The notes beneath the pieces are model-generated. The model searched no databases, was not told the origin of the DNA, and worked only from the letters and a program-made list of their open reading frames with translations. Made by a program: the position numbers and the translations under genes. A DNA stretch of 50,453 nt. Origin: Clostridium sp. CAG:793. Its GTDB lineage: Bacteria > Bacillota > Clostridia > TANB77 > CAG-508. This document shows, piece after piece, positions 32,372 through 41,302 of this stretch (positions within the stretch are counted from its first letter, which is position 1; each line of letters begins with the position of its first letter). The stretch is taken from positions 1 through 50,453 of the forward strand of contig HF993644.1 in assembly GCA_000433915.1 (NCBI GenBank), given 5' to 3'.

Positions 32372-34102
32372 TTATTTGGTTTCATCTCCACAATATACAG
32401 GTAATCCAAGATTTGATATTATCTCATAATACTGAGCTAAAAAACTTGTATCATCCCATGATAATTTATAAGTAGGAGCTATTACTATATTTCCTGTTAC
32501 ATCCATTACTCCCCATTTTCCATCTTTTTTGATTCCTACATATTTAGTATTTTGCTCTGTAACCATATCATATTTACATTCAACTATAACTTTTCCATCT
32601 CCATCTTTAAATCCCCATTTATCATTTTGCTTAAACGCATATATTTGATTATTCGGGCTGATTTCCTTGTATGTTGTTTCATTTCCATCCAATGTATAAT
32701 ATTTTGCGTCTGTTGAAGAATATAATTTTATATATCCATCTTTTTGTACAGCTGTTCCACCTGCAATCCCTTCTTGTACTTTTCCTTCTTTATTAATTAT
32801 ACTTATTTTCTTATTTGATAATATAACAGCTAGCAAACAATTAGCATCATCTACTTTTTGAATACTATCATATTCAAATGGAACTACTGTATCTCCATTT
32901 GAGTTAATTACTCCTGCTTTTGAATTGCTTGTTGCTATAAATAAATTATCTGTAAAAAATTCAATATATGAATATTTATTTTTTAATAAATTATTTCCAT
33001 TCTTATCTTGAATATTATAGTCATTATTTTCGTCTATTGTAATCCAATAATTGTCTGCAACTTTTTCACGACTTGTAATATTGGTATCAATATTGTTTCC
33101 GTCTTTATCAAATATTAAAGTTTTATTTTCCTTATTTGCATTAAGATATTCGCCACCTGCTGTTATTGAATCATAATCAATTGGAATAATATTTTTTCCT
33201 GCTAAATTATACACTCCTTGAGCATTGTTCTTTTGTACTATAAGCAAATTATTTGTTTTATCAAATTCTACTTGTGTAAAATCATTTTCAAGTATAGTTT
33301 TAGAATTCTTTGCTAGTCCATATTTTCCATTAACTGATGTAATTAGATAAATATCTTTGCTATTTTCTATTTCTGTTATTCTATTTATCTCATTATATTT
33401 AGGTTCAAGAATAATTTTTCCCTTTGTTGTTGCATATCCATATCTATAACCTTCATCTGTTTTAGTTCTAATAATAAATCCTGCATTTTCATATTTAGTC
33501 TTCTCATCATAATATCCATCTGATGTAATGTTATCGTACTCTTCTTTTATAATCTTAGTTCCTTTTATATTAATTACACCATATAGTCCTGATTTCTTTA
33601 CTCTTAAATAACCTTCTTTATAATCAATATTCTCTATTTTTTCATATTCAGCATCAGTTATTTTATTTCCATCAAAATCCATTATTCCATATAATTGATT
33701 TTCTTCATAAATAAGAGTTGTTTTTTCATAAGGTACTAAGCTAGTAATTGCTGGTATTGTTATAGCTTGTACATTTGAATAATTACTTAATATCTGTTCT
33801 CCCTTATTATTTAATACTTTGCTAGAATCATTGTCATCTGAACAAATAAATACATCTTTAGTTGGATTTGGAATTGTTACAGATTCGTACTCTGGCTTTA
33901 CTACCACATTTCCATCTTTATCTATAACTCCATACTTTGAATCTTGTTGTAGTAAAAAATATACTGCATCTGCCTTTTCGATATTTTCTAATTTAACAGA
34001 ATATTTGTTATCCTTATTTATACAAAATATTATTGTAGCTACTACAGCTATTACAATAATTGCAATTATAATTATTATTTTTGAACTATTTTTCTTTAAC
34101 AT
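32372..34102 (-). CDS. WG-repeat membrane-anchored protein
   Basis: A 576-residue protein with an N-terminal membrane helix (about residues 6-27), then about nine WG-type repeats across the rest. Typical units read YGVIDKDGNVVVKPEYESV, YGIMDFDGNKITDAEYEKI, YGVINIKGTKIIKEEYDNI and KWGVMDVTGNIVIAPTY. Such repeats form beta structures on the outside of the cell; partners are unknown. The start at 34102 follows GAGGAGAATTGAT. It lies 11 bases after a sortase-like gene, suggesting an envelope role, and 15 bases before the YnbB-like gene. Confidence 0.88.
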   Translation of the reverse strand: MLKKNSSKIIIIIAIIVIAVVATIIFCINKDNKYSVKLENIEKADAVYFLLQQDSKYGVIDKDGNVVVKPEYESVTIPNPTKDVFICSDDNDSSKVLNNKGEQILSNYSNVQAITIPAITSLVPYEKTTLIYEENQLYGIMDFDGNKITDAEYEKIENIDYKEGYLRVKKSGLYGVINIKGTKIIKEEYDNITSDGYYDEKTKYENAGFIIRTKTDEGYRYGYATTKGKIILEPKYNEINRITEIENSKDIYLITSVNGKYGLAKNSKTILENDFTQVEFDKTNNLLIVQKNNAQGVYNLAGKNIIPIDYDSITAGGEYLNANKENKTLIFDKDGNNIDTNITSREKVADNYWITIDENNDYNIQDKNGNNLLKNKYSYIEFFTDNLFIATSNSKAGVINSNGDTVVPFEYDSIQKVDDANCLLAVILSNKKISIINKEGKVQEGIAGGTAVQKDGYIKLYSSTDAKYYTLDGNETTYKEISPNNQIYAFKQNDKWGFKDGDGKVIVECKYDMVTEQNTKYVGIKKDGKWGVMDVTGNIVIAPTYKLSWDDTSFLAQYYEIISNLGLPVYCGDETK

Positions 34103-34113
34103 ATCAATTCTCC

Positions 34114-34665
34114 TCAATAATTTATATATTTATTATAGCCTTGAATCCTACATATGTCAATGATTTTACGTGCATTAACACATCTAAATTTCTCTGGTAA
34201 ATCCGTAATATTAGTTATTAATTTTAGTTCATTTTCATATATATTTATTTCTTGAATTTCCTGCTTGTTAATAATTGTATTAGATATAATTTGATATTTA
34301 TCAATCTGATTTCCATGCCTATATTCTATAGTATCTCCATACATTAATTTGTTTAATTGTTCATTAAAGTTTTTATATGCGAACTTTCCTTCACACTCAT
34401 ACATATAATCATCATTTACAGCATTATTCATTAATTCATTAATCTCGGCATATTCCACCTGCCTAACTTCAACATTTAAATTAATCTTTGCAATATATAT
34501 TTCTGGTTTATATATAATTTCTTCTCTTATTATATTTTCTTCATTATGTGGATTTGGTGATTTCAATATTAAATTACAATTTATGAAAAATAAAATTAAT
34601 ATAACTATTATTATAGAAATAAAACTAGAGATTAAATTAATCATTTTATTGTTGATGTTTACCAT
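34114..34665 (-). CDS. Sortase-fold protein lacking the catalytic Cys and His
   Basis: A 183-residue protein with an N-terminal membrane helix (about 10-32). The rest follows a class D-like sortase: PEIYIAKINLNVEV (first strand), FNEQLNKLMYGDTIEYRHGN (the L-x-x-L-x-x-GD segment), KYQIISNTIINKQEIQEINI, and the last block LKLITNITDLPEKFRCVNAR. Active sortases have TC where this one has Thr151-Asn152, and a GH motif where it has EGKF near residue 92. The Arg of the active site (161) is kept. It is therefore probably a non-catalytic relative. The ribosome binding site is weak. It shares an operon with the WG-repeat protein. Confidence 0.55.
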   Translation of the reverse strand: MVNINNKMINLISSFISIIIVILILFFINCNLILKSPNPHNEENIIREEIIYKPEIYIAKINLNVEVRQVEYAEINELMNNAVNDDYMYECEGKFAYKNFNEQLNKLMYGDTIEYRHGNQIDKYQIISNTIINKQEIQEINIYENELKLITNITDLPEKFRCVNARKIIDICRIQGYNKYINY

Positions 34666-34720
34666 GATGTTTATTTTACCATATTTTGTATTATTTGTAA
34701 ATACTTTGTCTAAAATAGTT

Positions 34721-34739
34721 TCACTAGTGAATACGTATT
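34721..34739. promoter_or_regulatory. Two abutting 10-bp palindromes, candidate XRE operator
   Basis: TCACTAGTGA (34721-34730) and AATACGTATT (34730-34739) are each perfect palindromes and share one base. They lie between the divergent XRE regulator and sortase-like genes, about 55 and 60 bases from the two start codons. The location suits an operator bound by the regulator. Confidence 0.5.
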
Positions 34740-34791
34740 ATTTTTTATCTAATATAGAATAATTGAATACTAGAGAAAGGAAATATATTTT

Positions 34792-35067
34792 ATGTATCAA
34801 TGTAGCCGATATCAAAATAATTTAAATGTGACAAGTAAAAAAATACGTGAACTTCGCATCCAGAACAACCTTTCTTTGTCAGGTTTGTCAACAAAACTTG
34901 CTTTAATAGGAATCGATATTCCTAAGCCTTCCCTATATAAAATAGAGACGGGTAATAGAATAGTAAAAGACTATGAGCTTTATGCTTTTGCTTATGTTTT
35001 TAATGTTTCTATAGAATTCCTTCTTAGTGATTTTATAGAAGATTTTATCAAAGATAATGTTGTATAA
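34792..35067 (+). CDS. XRE-family helix-turn-helix regulator
   Basis: A 91-residue single-domain DNA-binding protein. The HTH spans about residues 14-70: IRELRIQNNLSLSGLSTKLA, then PKPSLYKIETGNRIVKDYEL (recognition helix), then YVFNVSIEFLL. No dimerisation or effector domain follows except a short acidic tail. AGAAAGGAA precedes the ATG. It diverges from the sortase-like operon and has two palindromes in its promoter region, so local autoregulation is a reasonable inference. A strong terminator follows. Confidence 0.88.
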   Translation: MYQCSRYQNNLNVTSKKIRELRIQNNLSLSGLSTKLALIGIDIPKPSLYKIETGNRIVKDYELYAFAYVFNVSIEFLLSDFIEDFIKDNVV

Positions 35068-35101
35068 AAAATGAAAGTAGATTTCTCTACTTTCATTTTT
35101 T
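35066..35101. terminator. Bidirectional terminator between the XRE gene and the kinase
   Basis: A perfect 16-bp inverted repeat (35066-35081 with 35086-35101, core ATGAAAGTAGA) has a 4-base loop. Its ends overlap the last codons of both convergent genes. Confidence 0.92.
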
Positions 35102-36559
35102 AGTATTTATATCACAATAGAATTCTACACCATTTTCATAGTTCTTTACTCCATAATCATTATGATAATTATTCATTATCGCTCTAACTATAGCAAGGCC
35201 TATACCTGTTCCACCTTTTTCTCTATTTCTTGATGTGTCAGCTTTATAGAATCTTCCCCAGATTTTCGGTAAATCTTCTTCAGCAATTTTTTCTCCAATA
35301 TTATATATAAACAATCTTAATTTTTGTTCACTTACTTTTTCTGTTCTTATTGTAATTTTCTTCTCTCCAGCTCTTTCTTCACAGTGCTTTATTGCATTTG
35401 TTAAGTAATTATTTACAACCTGCTCAATATACTGCTGAGAAGCATATACATTTATCTTTTCCGTATCATCAAATTCTACAGTAATATTATTTTCTTTTAA
35501 TATTTTAGATTCTCGTTTTAGTTCCTCATTAATTAATTCTCTTAAATCAAATTCACTATCTTCCATCTTTCTTTCTTGATACTCAAGCTTCATTAATTCA
35601 AGTAATTGTTTTACCATTGTATCCATTTTATTAGCTTCATCAATAATAACTTCAGCATAGAATTTTCTTGATTCTTCATCATTATTTACATTTTCCACTA
35701 ATCCTTCTGCATATCCCTGTATCAAAGCAATCGGAGTTTTTAGTTCATGTGAAACATCTGAAATAAATTGTTTTCTCATTTCATCAATTTTAGATTTCTC
35801 TTCAATATCTTTTTCCAACTGATTGTTATTTTTTCTAAGCTGTCCTATAGTTGCTTCCAACTTGTCAGACATTGTATTTATGTTTCTGCCTAAGGTATTA
35901 ATTTCATCATTTGTTCTAGTTTCTTCATATCTTTTGCTAAAGTCTAATTTAGACATTTTCTGAGTTATATTATTAAGCTGTACTATTGGATCTGTAAACT
36001 TTCTTGATATATATGATGAAATTCCTCCTGATATTAAAATCATAAGTACTGCTACAAGTCCCAATGATTCATTCGAAATCTTTACAGATTCCTTAATTGG
36101 TGTAATCGGAATTCGTATGTATAATGTATTTCCATTATCAAGGTTTCTTATTAACATTAAGCATTTATTATTATCTTCAAACTTCTTTATAATAGTATTG
36201 TCATTTGTATAAATAGTTAAAGCTGATTTACTTTTCTTAGTTTTTATAACAACTCCAATCATTTCTTTGTTGCCACTATATATTATATCTTCATTGGCAT
36301 CTTCTATCAGAATGTCCATATTATTTTGAATTTCAATTTGTCTTAATTCTGAATTTATATCATATTGAACAACATTATTATAAAATTGATTAATTTCTTT
36401 GCTTATTGTTTTAGCCTTTTCGGTCTTTGAATATGTATAAAATGTTTCCAAAACAATATTGTTTATTATTACTATAATAAATACAATTGACATTGTTGAA
36501 ATACATAACATTGTAAAAAGTTTAAATCGTATAGAATCAAATTTTCTTTTCTTTCCCAT
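35093..36559 (-). CDS. Sensor histidine kinase with HAMP domain
   Basis: Membrane kinase of a two-component pair. Two membrane helices (about 13-40 and 165-185) flank an extracytoplasmic sensor of about 125 residues. A HAMP domain follows (about 185-240), then the HisKA motif with His271 in SDVSHELKTPIALIQG. The ATPase domain has the N-box NYLTNAIKHCEE, G1 IYNIGEKI, the F-box-like IWGRFYKADTS and G2 GGTGIGLAIVRAI. The ligand is not evident; the VanS/SrrB/WalK-like layout is general. The ATG overlaps the stop codon of the regulator gene by one base, so the two are translationally coupled. Confidence 0.92.
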   Translation of the reverse strand: MGKKRKFDSIRFKLFTMLCISTMSIVFIIVIINNIVLETFYTYSKTEKAKTISKEINQFYNNVVQYDINSELRQIEIQNNMDILIEDANEDIIYSGNKEMIGVVIKTKKSKSALTIYTNDNTIIKKFEDNNKCLMLIRNLDNGNTLYIRIPITPIKESVKISNESLGLVAVLMILISGGISSYISRKFTDPIVQLNNITQKMSKLDFSKRYEETRTNDEINTLGRNINTMSDKLEATIGQLRKNNNQLEKDIEEKSKIDEMRKQFISDVSHELKTPIALIQGYAEGLVENVNNDEESRKFYAEVIIDEANKMDTMVKQLLELMKLEYQERKMEDSEFDLRELINEELKRESKILKENNITVEFDDTEKINVYASQQYIEQVVNNYLTNAIKHCEERAGEKKITIRTEKVSEQKLRLFIYNIGEKIAEEDLPKIWGRFYKADTSRNREKGGTGIGLAIVRAIMNNYHNDYGVKNYENGVEFYCDINTKK

Positions 36560-37236
36560 TATTTTACCTCAAACTTATATCCTACGCCTCTCATTGTTTT
36601 TATGTATTTTCCCCTTTTGCCAAGCTTATGTCTTATCTTTTTTATGTGACTATCAATTGTTCTTGAATCTCCATAATAATCATAGTTCCATACATTATTT
36701 AGTATCTTGTCTCTTGATAAAGCAACATTTTCATTATCTAACAAATATTTTAGTAATTCATATTCTCTTAAACTTAATTCAATAGGCTTACCATCTACTG
36801 AAACAGTTCTTCCTTCTGTATCAATAACAATTCCGCCATAATCCTTAGTTTGAGATTCTTTAGCTTGTGTTCTATTTAATATTGCCTTTATTCTAGCAAC
36901 TAATATTTTAGGACTAAATGGTTTAGAAATATATTCATCAACACCAAGTTCAAATCCAAATAATTCATCTTGTTCTTCACTTCTTGCAGTTAGCATTATT
37001 ACTGGAACTTTTGAACTTTGTCTGATTTGCCTTAGCACTGACCAACCATCTAATTTGGGCATCATTACATCCAATAAAATTAATTTTATCTTATTACTAT
37101 TTTCTTCATATACCTTTAGAGCCTCTTCACCATCAGCCGCTTCAAGTATTGAATAACTTTCTTTAATTAAGAAGTCTTTTAGTAATTTTCTTATTCTTGA
37201 TTCATCATCTACTACAAGTATTGTTGTTTCTTCCAT
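36559..37236 (-). CDS. OmpR/PhoB-family response regulator
   Basis: A 225-residue two-domain regulator. The receiver has ILVVDDESRIRKLLKDFL, phospho-Asp56 in LILLDVMMPKLDGWSVL, MLTARSEE and YISKPFSPKIL. The C-terminal winged helix shows LSLREYELLKYLLDNENVAL and DSRTIDSHIKKIRHKLGKRG followed by YKFEV. AGAAAGGAAATAG precedes the ATG. It is partnered with the kinase encoded immediately downstream. Target genes cannot be read from the sequence. Confidence 0.95.
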   Translation of the reverse strand: MEETTILVVDDESRIRKLLKDFLIKESYSILEAADGEEALKVYEENSNKIKLILLDVMMPKLDGWSVLRQIRQSSKVPVIMLTARSEEQDELFGFELGVDEYISKPFSPKILVARIKAILNRTQAKESQTKDYGGIVIDTEGRTVSVDGKPIELSLREYELLKYLLDNENVALSRDKILNNVWNYDYYGDSRTIDSHIKKIRHKLGKRGKYIKTMRGVGYKFEVK

Positions 37237-37298
37237 AAAATCTATTTCCTTTCTAATATACTAATTATTTTACCAAAGTTTTATGGCTAGATTGTGAA

Positions 37299-38432
37299 TT
37301 ATTTCTTAATTTTTGTAGGCTTTGTACTCAATTTTTCCTTTGTTTCTTGACTATTTATTGATGTCGATATTTTACCTTCCTTTATATAAATGTTCTGTCC
37401 TGGATATGCAAGTCTAACACCTTGCGTTTCAAGTATATTTAATAATGTTAAATTTAGTTTATTGCAAAAATACTGATATTCAATATACTTCGTTATTGTT
37501 GTTTCAACATAAATTAAAATATTTATTGAATCATTATCTATTTTATTAAACTGCACACTTATTGAATCCTTTATTATGTCTTTGTTATATTTTAATATAA
37601 ATCTTATTCTATTAATTACCTTTTCTACTGTAGTTTCTTCTGTTTCTAAGGCCAATTTTAAATTAGCCTTATAAATTCTCTTTTTTATCTTTCCCCAATT
37701 TATTATGCTTGAACTTGTCATCGTATCATTTGGAACTGTTACTACTGTATCTTCTATTGTTCTTATTTTGGTGCTTTTTATAGTAATATCTTCAACTGTA
37801 CCAGAAATATCTCCTACTTCAACCCAGTCCCCTATTTCAAATGGCTTGTCTATAAATATGGTTAGTCCTGCAAAAATCTGCTTTACTATATCTTGAGCAG
37901 CTAATGCTACAACAGCTCCGGTTAATCCTAATCCTGTTGCAATACCACCAATGTCATAATTAAATTCTTTTAAAGATAAATATAATGCAATTATGTATAA
38001 AATAATTTTTACAATTTTACCAACTACTGATGTCATAAAAGCATTTTTCTTTATATCTGATTCCTTATTTAATTTATCTATTAAAATCTCTCTTGCTTCA
38101 AATATTCCTGAAATTGCTCTAGCAACTGTCCAGAAAATTACTATTCTGTAACATTTATCTATGAATAAATTTTGATCAGTATTTAAATTCAATATTTTCG
38201 TTGCAATATATATTCCTGAAAAATTGAAAAAGCTTTTTAATGATTTATATAAATCGCCTTGCTTTATTTCTTTCTTGTCTTGCTCTTTAACAAAAAGTCG
38301 TACAATCCAGTACGCTAATATATGACTTAGCAATAAAAATATAATTATTACAGCTAAAGCAATAATCAAATTAATTACACTTGAAATCTCAATTTCTTTA
38401 ATAAAACTTATTATTTTCTGAATCTTATCCAT
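37299..38432 (-). CDS. MscS-family small mechanosensitive channel
   Basis: A 377-residue membrane channel with several N-terminal helices and the MscS pore region TGLGLTGAVVALAAQDIVKQ. The beta domain follows with FIDKPFEIGDWVEVGDISGT and VEDITIKSTKIRTIEDTVVT and PNDTMTSSSIINW. The C-terminus is a Lys/Thr-rich tail of about 40 residues. The start at 38432 is chosen because AAGGGAAATTTT precedes it; an earlier ATG 60 bases upstream has no site. It diverges from the amylase gene. It is larger than E. coli MscS (286) because of extra N-terminal helices. Confidence 0.92.
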   Translation of the reverse strand: MDKIQKIISFIKEIEISSVINLIIALAVIIIFLLLSHILAYWIVRLFVKEQDKKEIKQGDLYKSLKSFFNFSGIYIATKILNLNTDQNLFIDKCYRIVIFWTVARAISGIFEAREILIDKLNKESDIKKNAFMTSVVGKIVKIILYIIALYLSLKEFNYDIGGIATGLGLTGAVVALAAQDIVKQIFAGLTIFIDKPFEIGDWVEVGDISGTVEDITIKSTKIRTIEDTVVTVPNDTMTSSSIINWGKIKKRIYKANLKLALETEETTVEKVINRIRFILKYNKDIIKDSISVQFNKIDNDSINILIYVETTITKYIEYQYFCNKLNLTLLNILETQGVRLAYPGQNIYIKEGKISTSINSQETKEKLSTKPTKIKK

Positions 38433-38508
38433 AAAATTTCCCTTCATCTTTTGTATTTGTATTATATAATATTTTTTTATAAATTTCATCATTTTTTCAA
38501 AATTTATA

Positions 38509-38517
38509 TGCTATAAT
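38509..38517 (+). promoter_or_regulatory. Extended -10 promoter of the amylase gene
   Basis: TGCTATAAT (38509-38517) is a perfect extended -10 element 40 bases before the amylase ATG. No good -35 hexamer is visible 17 bases upstream, consistent with extended -10 dependence. Confidence 0.55.
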
Positions 38518-38557
38518 GTATATAAATTTATAGCCAATTTATTTTACGGAGGATCTT

Positions 38558-40024
38558 ATGAAAAGTACAAATGAAACTATGATGCAATATTTTGAATGGT
38601 ACCTACCTAATAATTGCTCACTATGGAAAAATATTATAAAAACAGCTCCACAATTAAAGAAAATGGGTATTACTTCAGTATGGCTCCCACCATGTTTTAA
38701 ATCTGCTGGTGGAATTGATGATACTGGTTATGGTGTATATGATTTATACGATTTAGGTGAGTTTAATCAAAAAGGAAATATTCGTACAAAATATGGTACA
38801 AAAGATGAATATATTGCAGCTATTAGATCACTTCAAGTTGAAAATATAAAAGTTCTTGCTGACATTGTATTAAATCATCGTATGGGAGCTGATGAAAAGC
38901 AAGATATTATTGCCTATAAAATAGATCCTGATGACAGAACCAAAACTCTAGGAGATTACAGAACTATATCAGCTTGGACCAAGTATAATTTTGAAGGTAG
39001 AAATAATACTTACTCTGATTTTAAATTAGATTGGTCTCATTTCACTGCCATAGATTATGATGATATTGCAAAAGAAAATGGCATATTTAGATTTTATGGA
39101 AAACATTTTAGCAATGAAGTAGATAAAGAACGTGGAAACTATGATTATTTAATGGGGTGTGATGTTGACTTTAATAACATAGATGTAGTCGATGATCTTA
39201 ATCAATGGGGAAAATGGTTTTTATCTCAAACTAATGTAGATGGATTTAGATTAGATGCAATTAAACATATTCGTTCTTCTTTTTATAAAAAATGGTTGGC
39301 TGATATGAAAAGTTTTTCTAATAAAGATTTATTTACTGTTGGAGAATATTTTAGTGTAAATATCGATTCTCTTATTAATTATCTAGATTATAATGATCAA
39401 GTTGATACCTTATTCGATGTTCCACTTCACGATCATTTTAAAATCGCGTCTGAAAGTGGCGGTCATTATGATATGAGTAAAATTTTTGAAGATACACTAG
39501 TTGACAGACGTCCATCAAAAGCAGTTACATTTGTTGACAATCACGATACAGAACCTGGACAATCATTAGAATCATGGGTTCAAGAATGGTTTAAACCGTT
39601 AGCTTACAGTATGATTATGTTTAGAGAAAAAGGAACTCCTTGCATATTTTATGGTGACTATTATGGCATACCAGAGAAAAATATTGAACCAATGAAAGAA
39701 TTATTAGATGTATTCCTTTTAGCACGTAAATATCTAGCTTATGGGTATCAAAAAGACTACATTGATAATGAAAACATAATTGGTTGGACTCGCGAAGGTG
39801 ATTACTATCATCAAGATTCAGGCATGGCAGTTTTAATTAGTGATGGACCTGGTGGCTCAAAGCAAATGAATGTAGGTCCTAATCTTGCAAACTCAATTCT
39901 TTATGATTGCACTGGAAATGTTAAAGAAACTGTATATGTTGACAAAGAAGGAAACGGCATATTCTATGTAAATGGCGGAAGCGTTTCTGTTTGGATAAAA
40001 AAAGATAATATGTACAATTTGTAA
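38558..40024 (+). CDS. Cytoplasmic alpha-amylase, GH13
   Basis: Hydrolyses alpha-1,4-glucans (glycogen, maltodextrins) by the retaining GH13 mechanism. The 488-residue protein has no signal peptide, so it acts in the cytoplasm. GH13 regions are region I ADIVLNH, region II VDGFRLDAIKHI with nucleophile Asp233, region III VGEYF with acid/base Glu263, and region IV FVDNHDTEPGQ with Asp330. The opening MMQYFEWYLPNN is typical of GH13 subfamily 5 bacterial amylases. GGAGGAT precedes the ATG. It is transcribed alone on the plus strand, ending 21 bases from the convergent yraN. Confidence 0.93.
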   Translation: MKSTNETMMQYFEWYLPNNCSLWKNIIKTAPQLKKMGITSVWLPPCFKSAGGIDDTGYGVYDLYDLGEFNQKGNIRTKYGTKDEYIAAIRSLQVENIKVLADIVLNHRMGADEKQDIIAYKIDPDDRTKTLGDYRTISAWTKYNFEGRNNTYSDFKLDWSHFTAIDYDDIAKENGIFRFYGKHFSNEVDKERGNYDYLMGCDVDFNNIDVVDDLNQWGKWFLSQTNVDGFRLDAIKHIRSSFYKKWLADMKSFSNKDLFTVGEYFSVNIDSLINYLDYNDQVDTLFDVPLHDHFKIASESGGHYDMSKIFEDTLVDRRPSKAVTFVDNHDTEPGQSLESWVQEWFKPLAYSMIMFREKGTPCIFYGDYYGIPEKNIEPMKELLDVFLLARKYLAYGYQKDYIDNENIIGWTREGDYYHQDSGMAVLISDGPGGSKQMNVGPNLANSILYDCTGNVKETVYVDKEGNGIFYVNGGSVSVWIKKDNMYNL

Positions 40025-40045
40025 TTATACAGGTATATTATAGTT

Positions 40046-40402
40046 TTAAAAGCAATTTTGTATATGATTTATATAATAATTGTTACTATAATATACCTCT
40101 ATTACGTCAAATCTAATATTATAATTTTCTATAATATTATTACGCCACATGTAATATTTAGCAACATTTAAAATATGTTTTTGCTTAGTCTTTCCTACGG
40201 CTTCACACGGATATCCAAATTGTATATTTCTACTTGTTTTTACTTCTATAAAAATCAATTCATTTAATTTACTTGCAATTATATCTATCTCACCTTGCTT
40301 GCATCTAAAATTTCTATCAATAATCGTATATCCTTTTTTTATCAAATATTTACATACTTCCTCTTCTCCTTTAGCACCTATTATTTTATTATTTGCGTTC
40401 AT
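40046..40402 (-). CDS. yraN: YraN family (UPF0102) endonuclease-like protein
   Basis: Small protein of the UPF0102 family with a PD-(D/E)XK-type nuclease fold. Motifs are GAKGEEEVCKYLIKKGYTII, NFRCKQGEIDIIASK, and LIFIEVKTSRNIQFG, which carries the E-x-K of the active site. The ATG at 40402 is used because AGGTGAGAG sits just before it; a GTG nine bases upstream is an alternative. It overlaps the end of dprA by 14 bp. The comM-dprA-yraN association is common in Firmicutes. Function is unproven. Confidence 0.9.
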   Translation of the reverse strand: MNANNKIIGAKGEEEVCKYLIKKGYTIIDRNFRCKQGEIDIIASKLNELIFIEVKTSRNIQFGYPCEAVGKTKQKHILNVAKYYMWRNNIIENYNIRFDVIEVYYSNNYYINHIQNCF

Positions 40403-41302
40403 ATCTCTCACCTGAGAGTGCTACTACAAGATCCTTCATTTCAAGTTCAAATAAAATTTGACTTACATCTGATATATTCATTTTACTTTTTAAAGCAATC
40501 TCATCAATCGTAAGATTATGTGTTCCTAAAACATTGTAAATATTTTTTTCATTATCACTTAAATCACATTTCTGATTAACATCAATACACTCTTCGAAAT
40601 ACATTAATACATCATTTGCAGACGTCATTAAAATAGCTCCTTCTTTAATTAAATCATTTGTTCCTTTACTTAAAGGTTCATTTATTCTTCCGTGGCAGGC
40701 AAAATACATATTTTCCTTGCTTAAGTCCGCATTCTTCCTGTAAGTGTACTTCCACTTCTTAATCGTGCTTCAATAACAATTATTGCATCAGATAATCCGA
40801 CTAGAATACGATTTCTTTTAGGATAGTTTTCTGCATTTTCTGCTAAATAGGTTCCAACTTCATTAATTACCGCTCCACCTTTTTCAATTATTTCATCTGC
40901 TAGTTCTCTATTTTCAGCAGGCATAATTTTATTAAATCCAGAGGCAATAACAGCAATTGTTTTCCCCAGTTCATTCATTGAGCTTTCATGTACAATAGTG
41001 TCTATTCCAATAGCCAAACCACTTATAATACACATTCCATTTTTAGATAGTACTCGTGCAAATTCTCTTGCATATTTTCTCCCATATTCACTACATTTTC
41101 TTGAACCAACAATAGCAATAATCGGTTTTTTAAGTATTTCTTTATTTCCACATATCCATAATTCTTTAGGTGGATTTTTTATTTTCCTCAACTTTTCCGG
41201 ATAATCATTATCACTCTGTTTTATTATTGATATATCTTTATCTATTATATTATCATCTCCATTCCTGACACTTATATTGGGCAGCTTCAATAATATCATC
41301 AT
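40389..41302 (-). pseudogene. dprA: DNA-processing protein DprA, broken by one frameshift
   Basis: DprA loads RecA onto incoming single-stranded DNA during transformation. The first frame (from 41302) has IIAIVGSRKCSEYGRKYARE, IISGLAIGIDTIVHES, VIASGFNKIMPAENRELADE and EARLRSGSTLTGR, then stops at 40721. The continuation MYFACHGRINEPLSKGTNDL, up to the C-terminal winged helix, is in another frame and ends at 40389. Restoring one A near 40732 joins both into TGRNADLSKENMYFACHGRI. The N-terminal SAM-like domain (about 60-80 residues) is also missing; the frame starts inside the end of comM. It is either inactivated or a sequence error. Confidence 0.88.
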
